Counted from the stretch's first letter, positions 24,719-33,499 are shown. The stretch: DNA of 45,208 bases from Thomasclavelia spiroformis (GCA_016901755.1 JACJKV010000022.1:1-45208); one strand, 5' to 3'. Numbers and translations are program-made. Notes: a model not told the origin generated them from the sequence alone.

Positions 24719-26457
24719 AATTCTTTTAACATTTCATCACCTGTAATATATTTTAAGATAGCAATCGCTGCTTCTTTAGGACCGTTATGTTCATTTCCTT
24801 TAATTCCTAAACGAGTGCGTAGCTGTCCCACTTTTACTCCCTGATCAAACATACTCTGGAAATAAGTCTGTAACAGTTCTTCACACTGTTCCTGTCTTTG
24901 TACTGGTCCAAATGGATTAGCGAAGAAACTTCCAACAAGTCCATATTCAGTAGTAGTTCCTTTTGCCATTCTGTTTCCTGCTCTAAATACTTTTAAAGCA
25001 TCATCAATATTGTCAAAGAAACTTAACGATTCTCCTTCTTCATAGTTGTTAGCATATAAGAATAAATCCACATCATGTTTTGCAACTACATCTTTATAAT
25101 CAGTAATTGGTATTACGATACGAGCATTGACTTTATCAGGATTCATAAATACTGATCTGTCAAGCTCTTTGAAACTATAGCCTGCATCTAAATCATCTAG
25201 ACGAACGAATGCACCAATTTCTGTACCAGAACTTTTCACTTTACCTTCTTTATCAAATGACAGCAATCCCATGTCATCATATACAGTTACTAATTCTTTA
25301 ATATAAGCAGCTCCGAAAACTTTAATCTGTTCAATTGTTTCAGATTTTCCAGCACCACTGTCTCCCATGACTACAATATTTTTAACATCATCATTGTGTA
25401 ATGTTACTTTAACCATTGCCCCATGAACAGGTAATTCTTTTTTATTGATCTTGCGCACATTGTGTAAAGTCAGCATCATTTTTTTCATGTATCCAAAATA
25501 ATCAAATTCATCATTAGCTGATAAAAGTGCAACCATGATATCATTTTCATCATCCTGATAGAAATACTGATGATCTTTTCCATCTTCATAACCATAAACA
25601 TAAATCATATCAGGTTTTCTGTTACGATATTCTTCTTCTGTTGCCAGCTGGAACAGGTTACAAAGTGTAACTCCCTGTGCCATATAGGCTGCATTAAAAT
25701 ATACAAAGCATAACAGATCCCCAACTTTGGCTGGGTAACAGAACCATTGCTCAGGATCAAATTTCAAATCTTCAATTGGATTCTTTTTAGTTTCTGGAAA
25801 AATCCCATCTCTTTTATTTCGTTTAGAATAGGTAATAAAAGGCGGATGAATAATAACTGTTTCAATAAATGGAATATTATCCAAACAGCGATATTCATAT
25901 GGTAAATATGAACGCATATTAGAAACACGTAATCCAGCGTTGACCCCTGCAGTAATCTGACGCATTACATTCTGACTATGACCAGCACATTTAGATTCTA
26001 TCGAACGATAAACCGATAAAACCAATGCTTCAAATTTTGCCTGCGCATCAGCAAACTGCACATTTTGGTAACCTTTACTTGACTGTTCATTATAGACTAC
26101 GCTATATCTCTGCAAACGTCTCCAGAACAAATAAATGTCTTCTACAACTTTAATAAATCCTTCCGTATTTCTAAAATAAGGAGCAAAGTTAGGATAAATA
26201 GAACATAATTCTTCACTATCCATAACCAGCAATAATCTAAAAACAGTTCTTAGATCATTGACGATATCAATGCTTTCTTTTTGAACACTGCTTAGATAAA
26301 CATAAGTAGTTGTCTGTGTTCTTTTGATAGAATGTATATACCCCTTTAATACACGTGAAAAAGATTCACTTTCAATCAACTCACAGCGAGATTGGCAATA
26401 CTCTTCAGAAAAATTCAATATAGCATTACCTCTTACGATTTTAAATTTGTACGACAT
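24703..26457 (-). CDS. PEP carboxykinase / HPr kinase-fold protein
   Basis: A 584-residue protein from the ATG at 26457. The frame continues to a GTG at 26466, but AAAGG is well spaced for 26457. The first about 340 residues are of unknown fold. Then comes an HprK-like order: PVHGAMVKV, the P-loop VVMGDSGAGKSE (about 364-373), and VTVYDDMG. After it come PEPCK-like pieces: FMNPDKVNARIVIP, DVDLFLYANN and TTEYGLVGSFFANPFGP, which recall the ATP-PEPCK nucleotide and Ca/Mn sites. The P-loop is GxSGxGKSE, as in HPr kinase, rather than GLSGTGKTT as in ATP-PEPCK. Such proteins are often annotated as PEPCK. Whether this one decarboxylates oxaloacetate or phosphorylates a protein or small molecule is open. 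It is monocistronic. Confidence 0.7.
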   Translation of the reverse strand: MSYKFKIVRGNAILNFSEEYCQSRCELIESESFSRVLKGYIHSIKRTQTTTYVYLSSVQKESIDIVNDLRTVFRLLLVMDSEELCSIYPNFAPYFRNTEGFIKVVEDIYLFWRRLQRYSVVYNEQSSKGYQNVQFADAQAKFEALVLSVYRSIESKCAGHSQNVMRQITAGVNAGLRVSNMRSYLPYEYRCLDNIPFIETVIIHPPFITYSKRNKRDGIFPETKKNPIEDLKFDPEQWFCYPAKVGDLLCFVYFNAAYMAQGVTLCNLFQLATEEEYRNRKPDMIYVYGYEDGKDHQYFYQDDENDIMVALLSANDEFDYFGYMKKMMLTLHNVRKINKKELPVHGAMVKVTLHNDDVKNIVVMGDSGAGKSETIEQIKVFGAAYIKELVTVYDDMGLLSFDKEGKVKSSGTEIGAFVRLDDLDAGYSFKELDRSVFMNPDKVNARIVIPITDYKDVVAKHDVDLFLYANNYEEGESLSFFDNIDDALKVFRAGNRMAKGTTTEYGLVGSFFANPFGPVQRQEQCEELLQTYFQSMFDQGVKVGQLRTRLGIKGNEHNGPKEAAIAILKYITGDEMLKELEDEE

Positions 26458-26544
26458 AATAATCACCCTTTCTGTACAATAGTTCTATCCCCCTAACTAT
26501 TGTTGTAAGTATATTACCACAAAAAACACTATAAACAAAATATT

Positions 26545-26578
26545 TTTTAAAAAAGTTCCATTAAAAAAATGGAACTTT
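26545..26578 (-). terminator. intrinsic terminator of the spoIIA-sipS transcript
   Basis: The stem AAAGTTCCATT/AATGGAACTTT includes the final codons of the signal peptidase gene (KVPFF-stop) and is followed by T residues on the minus strand. Confidence 0.85.
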
Positions 26579-27067
26579 AAAAAAAACTTTACCAATCACA
26601 TCATCTTCAAAATCAAAAACCCCTATTTTTCGCGAATCAAGAGAATTATTACGATTATCTCCCATCACAAAAATCTTTCCTTCAGGAATATCAATCGAAA
26701 GATTTTCTGTGAACATGGCCTCTTTAATATAATCTTCTTCAATTTTGACATCATTGACATATACCGTATTATCCTTAATATCAATATGATCTCCCCCAAT
26801 AGCTATGACTCGCTTAATAATATAAGTTTCACCAGCTCCGTTACGATAATCAACAATGACAATATCATTTCTTTCAGGCTCACCCATCTTATAGAAAATT
26901 TTGTCAACTAAAACAATATTGCCTTCAAAATAAGTATTTTCCATACTGGTTCCATATACCCTGGATATCTGAACAAACTGTAAGATAATGAATGTAACAA
27001 TGACCGTAATAACGATCACTTTGATATTTTCTATAAATAATGCTTTTTTACTGACCTGTTCTTCCAT
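26561..27067 (-). CDS. signal peptidase I
   Basis: A 168-residue type I signal peptidase from the ATG at 27067, chosen because AGGTGA is five bases upstream (in-frame starts at 27073 and 27076 overlap it). One N-terminal transmembrane helix is followed by the catalytic serine in GTSMENT (Ser41), the catalytic lysine in YIIKRVIAIGGD (Lys85), and the box E motif MGDNRNNSLDSR. It removes signal peptides from exported proteins outside the membrane. It lies 33 bases after sigF without a terminator, so it may be partly co-expressed with the spoIIA operon; a forespore role is a guess. Confidence 0.94.
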   Translation of the reverse strand: MEEQVSKKALFIENIKVIVITVIVTFIILQFVQISRVYGTSMENTYFEGNIVLVDKIFYKMGEPERNDIVIVDYRNGAGETYIIKRVIAIGGDHIDIKDNTVYVNDVKIEEDYIKEAMFTENLSIDIPEGKIFVMGDNRNNSLDSRKIGVFDFEDDVIGKVFFKVPFF

Positions 27068-27100
27068 AACCATCACCTGAAAGCATTATATCACTAAAAT

Positions 27101-27823
27101 CTATTCATTCAAATGTTTTCTTAATTTTGTAATGATCTTCTTTTCCAGCCTTGATACCTGAACTTGTGAGATGTTCAGTCTTTGCGCCACTTTTTCCTGA
27201 TTAAAATCCAGTTTATAGCGCAAATAAAGAATAAGTTTTTCCTTTTCATCCAGTTTCTCTATCTCTAGTTTTAAAGCAATCTTTTCAAACCACATGTCAT
27301 GATGATGATCTTCAATACGTTCTTCCATAGATATTGTGGAACCATCTTTTTCATAAATGGGTTCTGACAAAGAAGTTGGATAATAAGAAGAATCAATAGC
27401 TTCAATGATATCCTGTTTATCAACTTGCAGTCGATCAGCAATTTCCTGAATAGTTGGTTCCATTCCTTTTTCACTGATCAGTTCCTCTTTCACTTTATTA
27501 ATTTTTATATTGAGTTCTTTTAATGAACGGCTCACCTTGATCGTTCCATCATCACGAAAGTATCGCTTAATTTCTCCCATGATGATCGGTACAGCATAAG
27601 TCGAAAACTGAACCCCATAATTAATATCAAAATTGTTGATTGCTTTCATTAAACCAATACAGCCTATTTGAAACAGGTCTTCTTTATCATAATAATTATT
27701 TTTAAAACGGTGAACAATTGACCAAATCAGACCAATATTATTTTTTACCAGTATATCTTTAGCTTCCTGATCCCCATCTTGAGCTAAAACGATATAATTA
27801 ATCATATCTTCTTTTTTCATCAT
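27101..27823 (-). CDS. sigF: RNA polymerase sigma-F factor (forespore)
   Basis: A 240-residue sigma-70 family factor. Region 2 includes LFQIGCIGLMKAINNFD and FSTYAVPIIMGEIKRYFRDD, region 3 SRSLKELNIKI, and region 4 LRYKLDFNQEKVAQRLN with its HTH. The order spoIIAA-spoIIAB-sigF identifies it as sigma-F rather than sigma-G or sigma-B. It directs the first compartment-specific transcription in the forespore. Its start overlaps the end of spoIIAB by 26 bases, as expected for coupled synthesis of sigma and anti-sigma. Confidence 0.95.
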   Translation of the reverse strand: MMKKEDMINYIVLAQDGDQEAKDILVKNNIGLIWSIVHRFKNNYYDKEDLFQIGCIGLMKAINNFDINYGVQFSTYAVPIIMGEIKRYFRDDGTIKVSRSLKELNIKINKVKEELISEKGMEPTIQEIADRLQVDKQDIIEAIDSSYYPTSLSEPIYEKDGSTISMEERIEDHHHDMWFEKIALKLEIEKLDEKEKLILYLRYKLDFNQEKVAQRLNISQVQVSRLEKKIITKLRKHLNE

Positions 27824-28238
27824 GAAATTTTTTCACCATAATCAGTTGTGTTCCAAAATTCGGATAAGAATAAATTTCCATCTGATCACAAAGAGCTTCA
27901 ATAATACTTAATCCCATGCCTGCATGCTCCAGTTCTTTTTTGGAAGTATACATTGGCTGTTTAGCTTCTTCGATATTTTCAATGCCATTCCCCTCATCTT
28001 CTACTTTGATCATCAATGTCTGATCATGCACCGAAGCTTTAATTAATACAGTTCGCGAAGCATCACAATTATAGCCATGAATTATAGCATTCGACACCGC
28101 TTCTCCTACAATTGTTTTCACTTCAACGATTTCATCGATCGTAGGATTTAAAGCAGCAATAAACGAAGCTACACAGGTTCTAGCAAATGGCTCATTTTCT
28201 AAAGAGGCACTAAATGAAAGAATCATTTCATTTTTCAT
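27798..28238 (-). CDS. spoIIAB: anti-sigma F factor / serine kinase SpoIIAB
   Basis: A 146-residue GHKL kinase. The N box is VGEAVSNAIIHGY (Glu46, Asn50), the G1 box DEGNGIENIEEA (Asp81), and the G2 box HAGMGLSIIE. It binds and inhibits sigma-F and phosphorylates SpoIIAA. It overlaps spoIIAA by 4 bases and sigF by 26 bases. Confidence 0.96.
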   Translation of the reverse strand: MKNEMILSFSASLENEPFARTCVASFIAALNPTIDEIVEVKTIVGEAVSNAIIHGYNCDASRTVLIKASVHDQTLMIKVEDEGNGIENIEEAKQPMYTSKKELEHAGMGLSIIEALCDQMEIYSYPNFGTQLIMVKKFHDEKRRYD

Positions 28239-28555
28239 ATTTTGACCTCCCCGATATAATCCAGAATTTCAAATAATCCACTTAATTCAAATACTTTATA
28301 TGCTGTCTTAGATAAATGACAGACCGATAATTTTCTTTCTTCTTTTACCAGTTGCTGGTATCTTCCTAACACCAGACCAACACCTGCACTGTCAATAAAC
28401 GTGGTTTCTTTAAAATCAAACAGAATATCATTATCATTTAAAGCAAGTATCATATTTAATCTGTTACGATATGAAACAACATTATGACTGTCAATTTCAC
28501 CATAAAAATAGACAATCGTCATATTTTCTTTAATTTCATACTCCATTTTATTCAT
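28235..28555 (-). CDS. spoIIAA: anti-sigma F factor antagonist SpoIIAA
   Basis: A 106-residue STAS-domain protein from the ATG at 28555. Phosphorylatable serine lies in FIDSAGVGLVLGRY. When dephosphorylated by SpoIIE it frees sigma-F from SpoIIAB. The frame also has an ATG at 28564, but that codon abuts GAGGAG, so I prefer 28555, nine bases away. The promoter region upstream holds a consensus Spo0A box and a 14-base palindrome. Confidence 0.94.
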   Translation of the reverse strand: MNKMEYEIKENMTIVYFYGEIDSHNVVSYRNRLNMILALNDNDILFDFKETTFIDSAGVGLVLGRYQQLVKEERKLSVCHLSKTAYKVFELSGLFEILDYIGEVKI

Positions 28556-28576
28556 CTTTTTCATCTCCTCGAAAGT

Positions 28577-28604
28577 ATCATATATAAATCATATGATTTT
28601 ACAA
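28577..28604 (-). promoter_or_regulatory. putative spoIIA operon promoter containing a 14-base palindrome
   Basis: On the minus strand TTGTAA (28599-28604) and TATGAT (28577-28582) are 16 bases apart. The spacer and its borders hold the perfect palindrome AAATCATATGATTT (28586-28599). An alternative pairing is TTGTCG (28612-28617) with TATGAT (28588-28593) at 18 bases. I could not find a sigma-H-type promoter. Confidence 0.4.
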
Positions 28605-28609
28605 AGAGC

Positions 28610-28618
28610 TTCGACAAA
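28610..28618 (-). promoter_or_regulatory. Spo0A box upstream of spoIIAA
   Basis: The minus strand reads TTTGTCGAA, a match to the Spo0A-binding 0A box (core TGTCGAA). It is about 55 bases upstream of the spoIIAA start, in the position of an activator, and spoIIA is a known Spo0A~P target in Bacillus. Confidence 0.65.
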
Positions 28619-28621
28619 ACT

Positions 28622-28658
28622 AGAAAAAAGAGTCTAAATCATATCTCGATAGACTCTT
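28622..28658 (-). terminator. intrinsic terminator of dacF
   Basis: The stem AAGAGTCTA/TAGACTCTT begins within the last dacF codons and is followed by six T residues on the minus strand, separating dacF from spoIIAA. Confidence 0.8.
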
Positions 28659-29776
28659 AGTATTTTTTGTATAAAAGACATTTTTTTTACATTATTTTGA
28701 CTATAAAGCGCATATTTTCCTATTTCTATGCCATTTCTTAAAATCAATAATTGACCAATACTTTTATTTTTCTCTATTGGCAAAGATAATTCATCATAGC
28801 TAATACTGGTTTTTATTTTATTTTCGTCTCCACGATATTCAAGATAATGAATATCTTCTTTTGTAATGACTTTGACATTCTGATCAATCATATCTTTGAT
28901 GGTAAGTTCATCCACTACCTGATTTTTGTGATATAATGTTTTCTTTTTATAATAAGAAAAACCAAAATCGAGCATTTCGATCATTTCCTCATTTCTGGTT
29001 TTTGCATCACTTTCGTCCATTAATACCCCTATTAATCTTAAATCATCCTTTTGACAGGTAGTAACCAGACAATATCCAGCTTCTTTGGTATATCCCGTTT
29101 TTAATCCGTCAACTCCATCATATTGTTTCAAAAGCTTATTAGTATTGACCAGCCAGAATTTCTGATGAGTGTCTTCTCTAATGTAACTGTCATATAATGA
29201 GGTTACAGAAAACAGTTTTTTGCCACCGATTTCAATAAGATATTTAGCCATTGTAGCCAAATCTGTTGCACAGGTATAATGTTGACTGTCATGAAGCCCT
29301 GTACAGTTGACAAAATGTGTATTGATCAGTTTAAGTTCTTTTGCTTTTTCATTCATCATTTCCACAAAATGGTCATGCGATCCACCAATGGCTTCTGCCA
29401 TAACAGTACTGGCATCGTTTGCCGAAGCAATAGCAATACATTTAAAAAGTTCAAAAACTGTCATTTTTTCATTGGTTTCCAGATAAACCTGGCTCCCACC
29501 CATACTTGATGCATATTGTGAACAGCTAAGAACCTCATCCCATTGTAATCTATTATCTTTAATCGCTTCAAACATCAGGATCATCGTCATAATTTTGGTC
29601 GTAGAAGCAGGATAAAGTTTTTTGGTCTCATCTTTGCTGTACAGTATTTGTCCACTATCACAGTCAATAAGTATACCACTAGTTGCATTTTGGGCTAATG
29701 TTAAGCCTTTGACTGTATTTATCTGAAAAAAAAACATTCCCAAAACCAAAGCCAAACATAATATCTTTTTTATCAT
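28634..29776 (-). CDS. dacF: serine-type D-Ala-D-Ala carboxypeptidase (PBP5/DacF family)
   Basis: A 380-residue S11-family low-molecular-weight PBP. It has an N-terminal signal peptide (about residues 1-28), SxxK in YPASTTKIMT (Ser58, Lys61), SxN in IASANDAST (Ser118), KTG in GLKTGYTKEAGYC (226-228), and a C-terminal PBP5-associated beta domain. It trims D-Ala from peptidoglycan stem peptides. The neighbouring spoIIA operon gives the DacF assignment, as in Bacillus dacF-spoIIA. A weak sigma-G/F-like pair, GTATC (29838-29842) and CATAATTT (29812-29819), spaced by 18, lies upstream. Confidence 0.93.
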   Translation of the reverse strand: MIKKILCLALVLGMFFFQINTVKGLTLAQNATSGILIDCDSGQILYSKDETKKLYPASTTKIMTMILMFEAIKDNRLQWDEVLSCSQYASSMGGSQVYLETNEKMTVFELFKCIAIASANDASTVMAEAIGGSHDHFVEMMNEKAKELKLINTHFVNCTGLHDSQHYTCATDLATMAKYLIEIGGKKLFSVTSLYDSYIREDTHQKFWLVNTNKLLKQYDGVDGLKTGYTKEAGYCLVTTCQKDDLRLIGVLMDESDAKTRNEEMIEMLDFGFSYYKKKTLYHKNQVVDELTIKDMIDQNVKVITKEDIHYLEYRGDENKIKTSISYDELSLPIEKNKSIGQLLILRNGIEIGKYALYSQNNVKKMSFIQKILRVYRDMI

Positions 29777-29854
29777 AAGATCGCCTCAATTATTTATATG
29801 AAAACAAAAGGAAATTATGTCGTAATAATACATCTACGATACTATTTTGCTGTA

Positions 29855-29901
29855 GAAAAAAGGACTGTAACGCATCAAGCGAACGCTTCTCGTTACAGTC
29901 C
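29855..29901 (-). terminator. strong terminator of the DUF969-DUF979-pcp operon
   Basis: An 11-base-pair stem, GGACTGTAACG/CGTTACAGTCC, encloses a second small hairpin (AAGCG/CGCTT) and is followed by six T residues on the minus strand. Confidence 0.9.
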
Positions 29902-29920
29902 ATCAAAATCACAGATATAA

Positions 29921-30565
29921 TTAATGTGTTTTTCCTTCAACTGTCTGAATATCTTTTTGATTAGAAGCAATCGCTTTTATTGCAGCTTCAATACCTTGAG
30001 CAATTGCTTCAGTAGATAAACTAGGTGCTGGGGTTGGACGATTAACAACCTGACTTGTAACAAATGGTACATGCATAAATCCACCTTTTACCCCAGGATA
30101 TTTTTTTGCTAATGTATATAATACTCCATACATCAGATGATTGCAGACAAATGTTCCAGCACTATTAGAAATGCTTGCTGGTACTCCTGCAGCACGGATT
30201 GCTTTAACCATCGCTTTAATTGGTAAAGTTGAAAAATAAGCTGTTTCTCCATCTTCAAAAACAGGACCATCTAATGGCTGTTTTCCTTCGTTATCAGGAA
30301 TTCTGGCATCATTGATATTAATTGCGACACGTTCTGGTGTCAGATCATATCTGCCTCCAGCCTGCCCAATACATAGTACAGCATCTGGTTTTTCTTTTTC
30401 AATGGCTGCTGCCACCTTGTCAATAGATTTATAGAAAACAGTTGGCACTTCTAGTTTGACAACTTCGATATCATCAATCTGATCCTTAACCAGTTTTACT
30501 GCTTCCCATGCAGGATTAATAGTATCTCCACCAAATGGATCAAAACCAGTCAATAATATTTTCAT
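29921..30565 (-). CDS. pcp: pyroglutamyl-peptidase I
   Basis: A 214-residue C15 cysteine peptidase. It begins [18 protein letters not shown]; the catalytic triad is Glu78 in TPERVA, Cys141 in [14 protein letters not shown] and His165 in GGFMHVPF. It removes N-terminal pyroglutamate (5-oxoproline) from peptides in the cytosol. It lies 14 bases after the DUF979 gene and shares its operon with DUF969, a recurrent arrangement in Bacillota. AAAGGAG precedes the start. Confidence 0.96.
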   Translation of the reverse strand: MKILLTGFDPFGGDTINPAWEAVKLVKDQIDDIEVVKLEVPTVFYKSIDKVAAAIEKEKPDAVLCIGQAGGRYDLTPERVAININDARIPDNEGKQPLDGPVFEDGETAYFSTLPIKAMVKAIRAAGVPASISNSAGTFVCNHLMYGVLYTLAKKYPGVKGGFMHVPFVTSQVVNRPTPAPSLSTEAIAQGIEAAIKAIASNQKDIQTVEGKTH

Positions 30566-30579
30566 TCATTTTCTCCTTT

Positions 30580-31518
30580 CTAAAATGCTAAAACATACAT
30601 CAATACGATGTGAATACATAACATGATGATAGATACAGGTAATTGTGAAAGAATAATAGCATATTTACTCTTGGTCTCGAGCAAGGCAGCTGGCATGATG
30701 TTAAAGTTCGCAGCCATTGGTGTAATTAAAGTTCCACAATATCCAGCAGTTAATCCTAATGCCCCAACAACAACAGGATTAGCACCCTGAGCAATTAAGA
30801 ATGGATAACCAATACCTACAGTGATAACCGCAAAAGCAGCAAAACCATTACCCATGATCATTGTAAACAATGCCATTCCAATACAATAAACTGCTACGGC
30901 AATAAAATGATTTCCTTCAGGAATAATAGAACCTACACCTGCTGCGATAACAGCACCTACTCCAGCAGCTGTAAATAATGAACCTAAAGCTGCCAGAACC
31001 TGTGGCAGAATTCCCGTTGTTCCTACATTATCAGTTAAACGAATACCATCTAACAATGGTGTAGACATTTTTGGTTTGAAAATAATAAAAGCAACAACAA
31101 GTGCTACAGCAGCACTGATCCCGATGGCATTATTAGCACCTAAATCCTGGAAAAAACTTGCCACAAGAACTGCTGTTAACGCTAAAACAACAGGTGGTAT
31201 AAATGATTTATAGCCATACTTATCAGCATTGGCTCTAGTTTCCTTAGCGGTTGGAATATGAACTGCAGCTGGCTGAACCAGTCCTAAGGCAGTCAATGCA
31301 GCTAATACCAAAATACAAGCTCCAGTAATCCATGTTGGAATGTAAGGTCCAAAAATGAAAGTCACTGCTAAAATAAACCAGAAAAGAGCTGTTGTGACAT
31401 TTTTTTCAACATCTTTATTTTTTAAAGCACTGAATCCAACTGACATAAAAATAAGTCCAATAATACAATAAAAGATTTCAGCAAGAATAGTACTTGTATT
31501 CCATGTCATTTCTAACAT
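30580..31518 (-). CDS. DUF979 family membrane protein
   Basis: 312 residues with about nine hydrophobic segments, a short cytosolic loop with HIPTAKETRANADKYGYKSF, and a conserved polar stretch AANFNIMPAALLETKSKYA near the C-terminus. I recognise the DUF979 family, which almost always occurs with DUF969. Together with pcp the pair may form a transporter for 5-oxoproline or pyroglutamyl peptides. That function is inferred from context and is not established by the sequence. AAGGAGG precedes the start; the gene follows DUF969 after 14 bases. Confidence 0.85.
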   Translation of the reverse strand: MLEMTWNTSTILAEIFYCIIGLIFMSVGFSALKNKDVEKNVTTALFWFILAVTFIFGPYIPTWITGACILVLAALTALGLVQPAAVHIPTAKETRANADKYGYKSFIPPVVLALTAVLVASFFQDLGANNAIGISAAVALVVAFIIFKPKMSTPLLDGIRLTDNVGTTGILPQVLAALGSLFTAAGVGAVIAAGVGSIIPEGNHFIAVAVYCIGMALFTMIMGNGFAAFAVITVGIGYPFLIAQGANPVVVGALGLTAGYCGTLITPMAANFNIMPAALLETKSKYAIILSQLPVSIIMLCIHIVLMYVLAF

Positions 31519-31532
31519 AGTGATTTCCTCCT

Positions 31533-32228
31533 TTACTTATTTTTAAAACGTTTTTTTAATTTCTTATCGTACCATAAAGCATAAGCTACACCCACGATAA
31601 CTGAAATAATAGCAATTGGAATTGAATTCAAAGCTATCTGGTTTGCAGTAACTTCCTGAGCAATATTATTTGACTTGAAAATTTCATTTAAAGTCGAAAC
31701 AATCAGTAATGTACCTGAAGAACCCATAAAGCAGTTCTGTGCAAAGAAATTACCATAGTTTTCTGTTCCGGCAGCCATTCCTTTGATTTCATCTTCAGTT
31801 TTTTCATCAACTTCGCCATATTTAGCAATCGCACAGGCTTGTGCCATTGGATTGATCAATGGACGAATAAACTGTGGATGTCCACCAATACGTAATGAAA
31901 AAGCAGAAGCAATCGTACGAATTATCTGCCAAATTGATAATAAACGACCTGTGGTAGCACTTTTGATTCCTCTAATGAAATCAACGGCTTTATCTTTAAG
32001 TCCCATACGTTCACATAACCCAATAACAGGCAATGTTAAAATAAATAAGGTTGCTGTTCTATTGGTTAAGAAAGCAGATCCTAAAGTTGATAATATTTCC
32101 ATAATAGACATACCACCAACCAAGCCGGTAACAATACCAGCAACAACTACGGTAGCTAGAGTATCAAATTTCAAGGCAAAACCTATGATAACAATAACTA
32201 TCCCAATTAATGTAATTGCATCTCCCAT
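31533..32228 (-). CDS. DUF969 family membrane protein
   Basis: 231 residues with several transmembrane segments and the family-typical middle RIGGHPQFIRPLINPMAQA followed by YGEVDEKTEDEIKGMAAGTE and ENYGNFFAQNCFMGSSG. It is the first gene of the DUF969-DUF979-pcp operon; AGGAGG lies seven bases before the start. It is probably one half of a two-component permease with DUF979. The substrate is unknown; the pcp linkage suggests a peptide or 5-oxoproline. Confidence 0.85.
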   Translation of the reverse strand: MGDAITLIGIVIVIIGFALKFDTLATVVVAGIVTGLVGGMSIMEILSTLGSAFLTNRTATLFILTLPVIGLCERMGLKDKAVDFIRGIKSATTGRLLSIWQIIRTIASAFSLRIGGHPQFIRPLINPMAQACAIAKYGEVDEKTEDEIKGMAAGTENYGNFFAQNCFMGSSGTLLIVSTLNEIFKSNNIAQEVTANQIALNSIPIAIISVIVGVAYALWYDKKLKKRFKNK

Positions 32229-32385
32229 ATTTTTTCCTCCTATGTATATAAAAACAACATATCATTATTTCATCTGTTTTTGCAAATATTATCAAGATAA
32301 AAAATTATTTTATTAATATATTTTTAATTTTTTTGAAAAATATATTAAAATTAACCATTCCTTGATTGAAAATACCATGTTTAAA

Positions 32386-32420
32386 ATAAAAAAACTGAAT
32401 CCTGTTAACTGTGATTCAGT
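32386..32420 (-). terminator. intrinsic terminator downstream of the aminopeptidase pseudogene
   Basis: The stem ACTGAATC/GATTCAGT is followed by seven T residues on the minus strand. Its intactness suggests the pseudogene is recent. Apart from this, the 32229-32470 gap holds only the AT-rich leader of the DUF969 operon. Confidence 0.8.
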
Positions 32421-32470
32421 CCATTATTAAATAGCATTGCTGATGCTTTCATCTGATCAGATCATTACGA

Positions 32471-33434
32471 TTACTGAATAATTTTGGCTTTACCATTTTT
32501 CATAATAATTTTATCATCAGCTGTAATAGTTGGATGATGCGTTACTAAATCAAAATGCCCAGCAGCATTATGACAGCCACCTAAGGCTAAGTTACGCCCA
32601 AAACCGATATGAAATGTTCCAAAAGCAGATTCATCCTCAATATAGCTTACACCTCGACATTTAGCAATTGTATTGAGACCTATACCTAACTCAGCAGCAC
32701 AATACATCTCTAAATCATGGAATGATTCTAAATATATTTTAGACGTAAGCCATCCTCAGTTTCCTCTATATATTTTATATATCCATTTTCAATAATGATT
32801 TCAAACGGTTTTTCTACTAAACCGATATATCCCATCGAACCATCCAAAACAAGCTTACCATTAGTTTTATATTCCATTGGTGGAATATAAATTTCAAAGC
32901 TTGAAGAAGAACATTTTCCAGGTTCCCATAGTGAGCCATGAAAAATTCCTGGAAATCTGTCGGTAATATCAAAAGAAAGATCAGTACCTAATTGTGTTGT
33001 AACATGAATGTGATTTACCTTTCTTAATTGCCAAAACATGGGCATTCCTAAAAGAGTTGATGTATCAGGATCCATTCTTAAAAATTCCTGTTCCAAAAGA
33101 GAACTGCCATCATTGGTTGACATCGGCATCGATAAAAACTGTGCCCCTTTTGATAAGGCATAATTGACTGCATCGGTCGTAATAAAAGAATAATTTGTTG
33201 CACCCACTATCGCATCTGCCTGGGCCATTTCCCATTTCAGCTCTTCAAAACATTTTCCTGATTGAATCTCTTGAGAATCCAGCTCTATTATTCGACATTG
33301 GCATTGACATTATGAACTGCCTGCAAAAACACAGTAGCTTCTTGCTTATTTGTTTCATCACAAATATAGTTAATATATTGGTGAGGTTTTACCTGCAACC
33401 AGTTTTCAACAATAATTTTAGCTCCTTCTTCCAT
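32471..33434 (-). pseudogene. frameshifted M29-like (leucyl) aminopeptidase
   Basis: Three pieces in different frames add up to one aminopeptidase of about 320 residues. The first begins MEEGAKIIVENWLQ at 33434 (a TTG at 33440 is also possible) and hits TAA near 33290. The second runs from IIELDSQEI through FLSMPMSTNDGSS, TDRFPGIFHGSLWEPG and LVLDGSMGYIGLVEKP to a TAG near 32737. The third continues YLESFHDLEMYCAAELGIG to FGTFHIGFGRNLALGG and HFDLVTHHPTI. One single-base deletion (at GTC-GAATAATAG) and one two-base insertion or one-base deletion (in TATATT) would restore the frame. Metal-ligand residues (E in AELGIG, H in HFD) are kept. It may have served the peptide uptake/Pcp pathway next door. 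Sequencing error is a possible alternative. Confidence 0.85.
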
Positions 33435-33463
33435 TTTCAAAACGATCACCCATTTAAATGTTA

Positions 33464-33496
33464 TATAAAAAAAGAATAGAATAATCTATTCTTTTT
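33464..33496 (-). terminator. intrinsic terminator of lctP
   Basis: The stem AAAGAATAG/CTATTCTTT with T-rich flank on the minus strand lies immediately after the lctP stop codon. Confidence 0.75.
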
Positions 33497-33499
33497 AAA

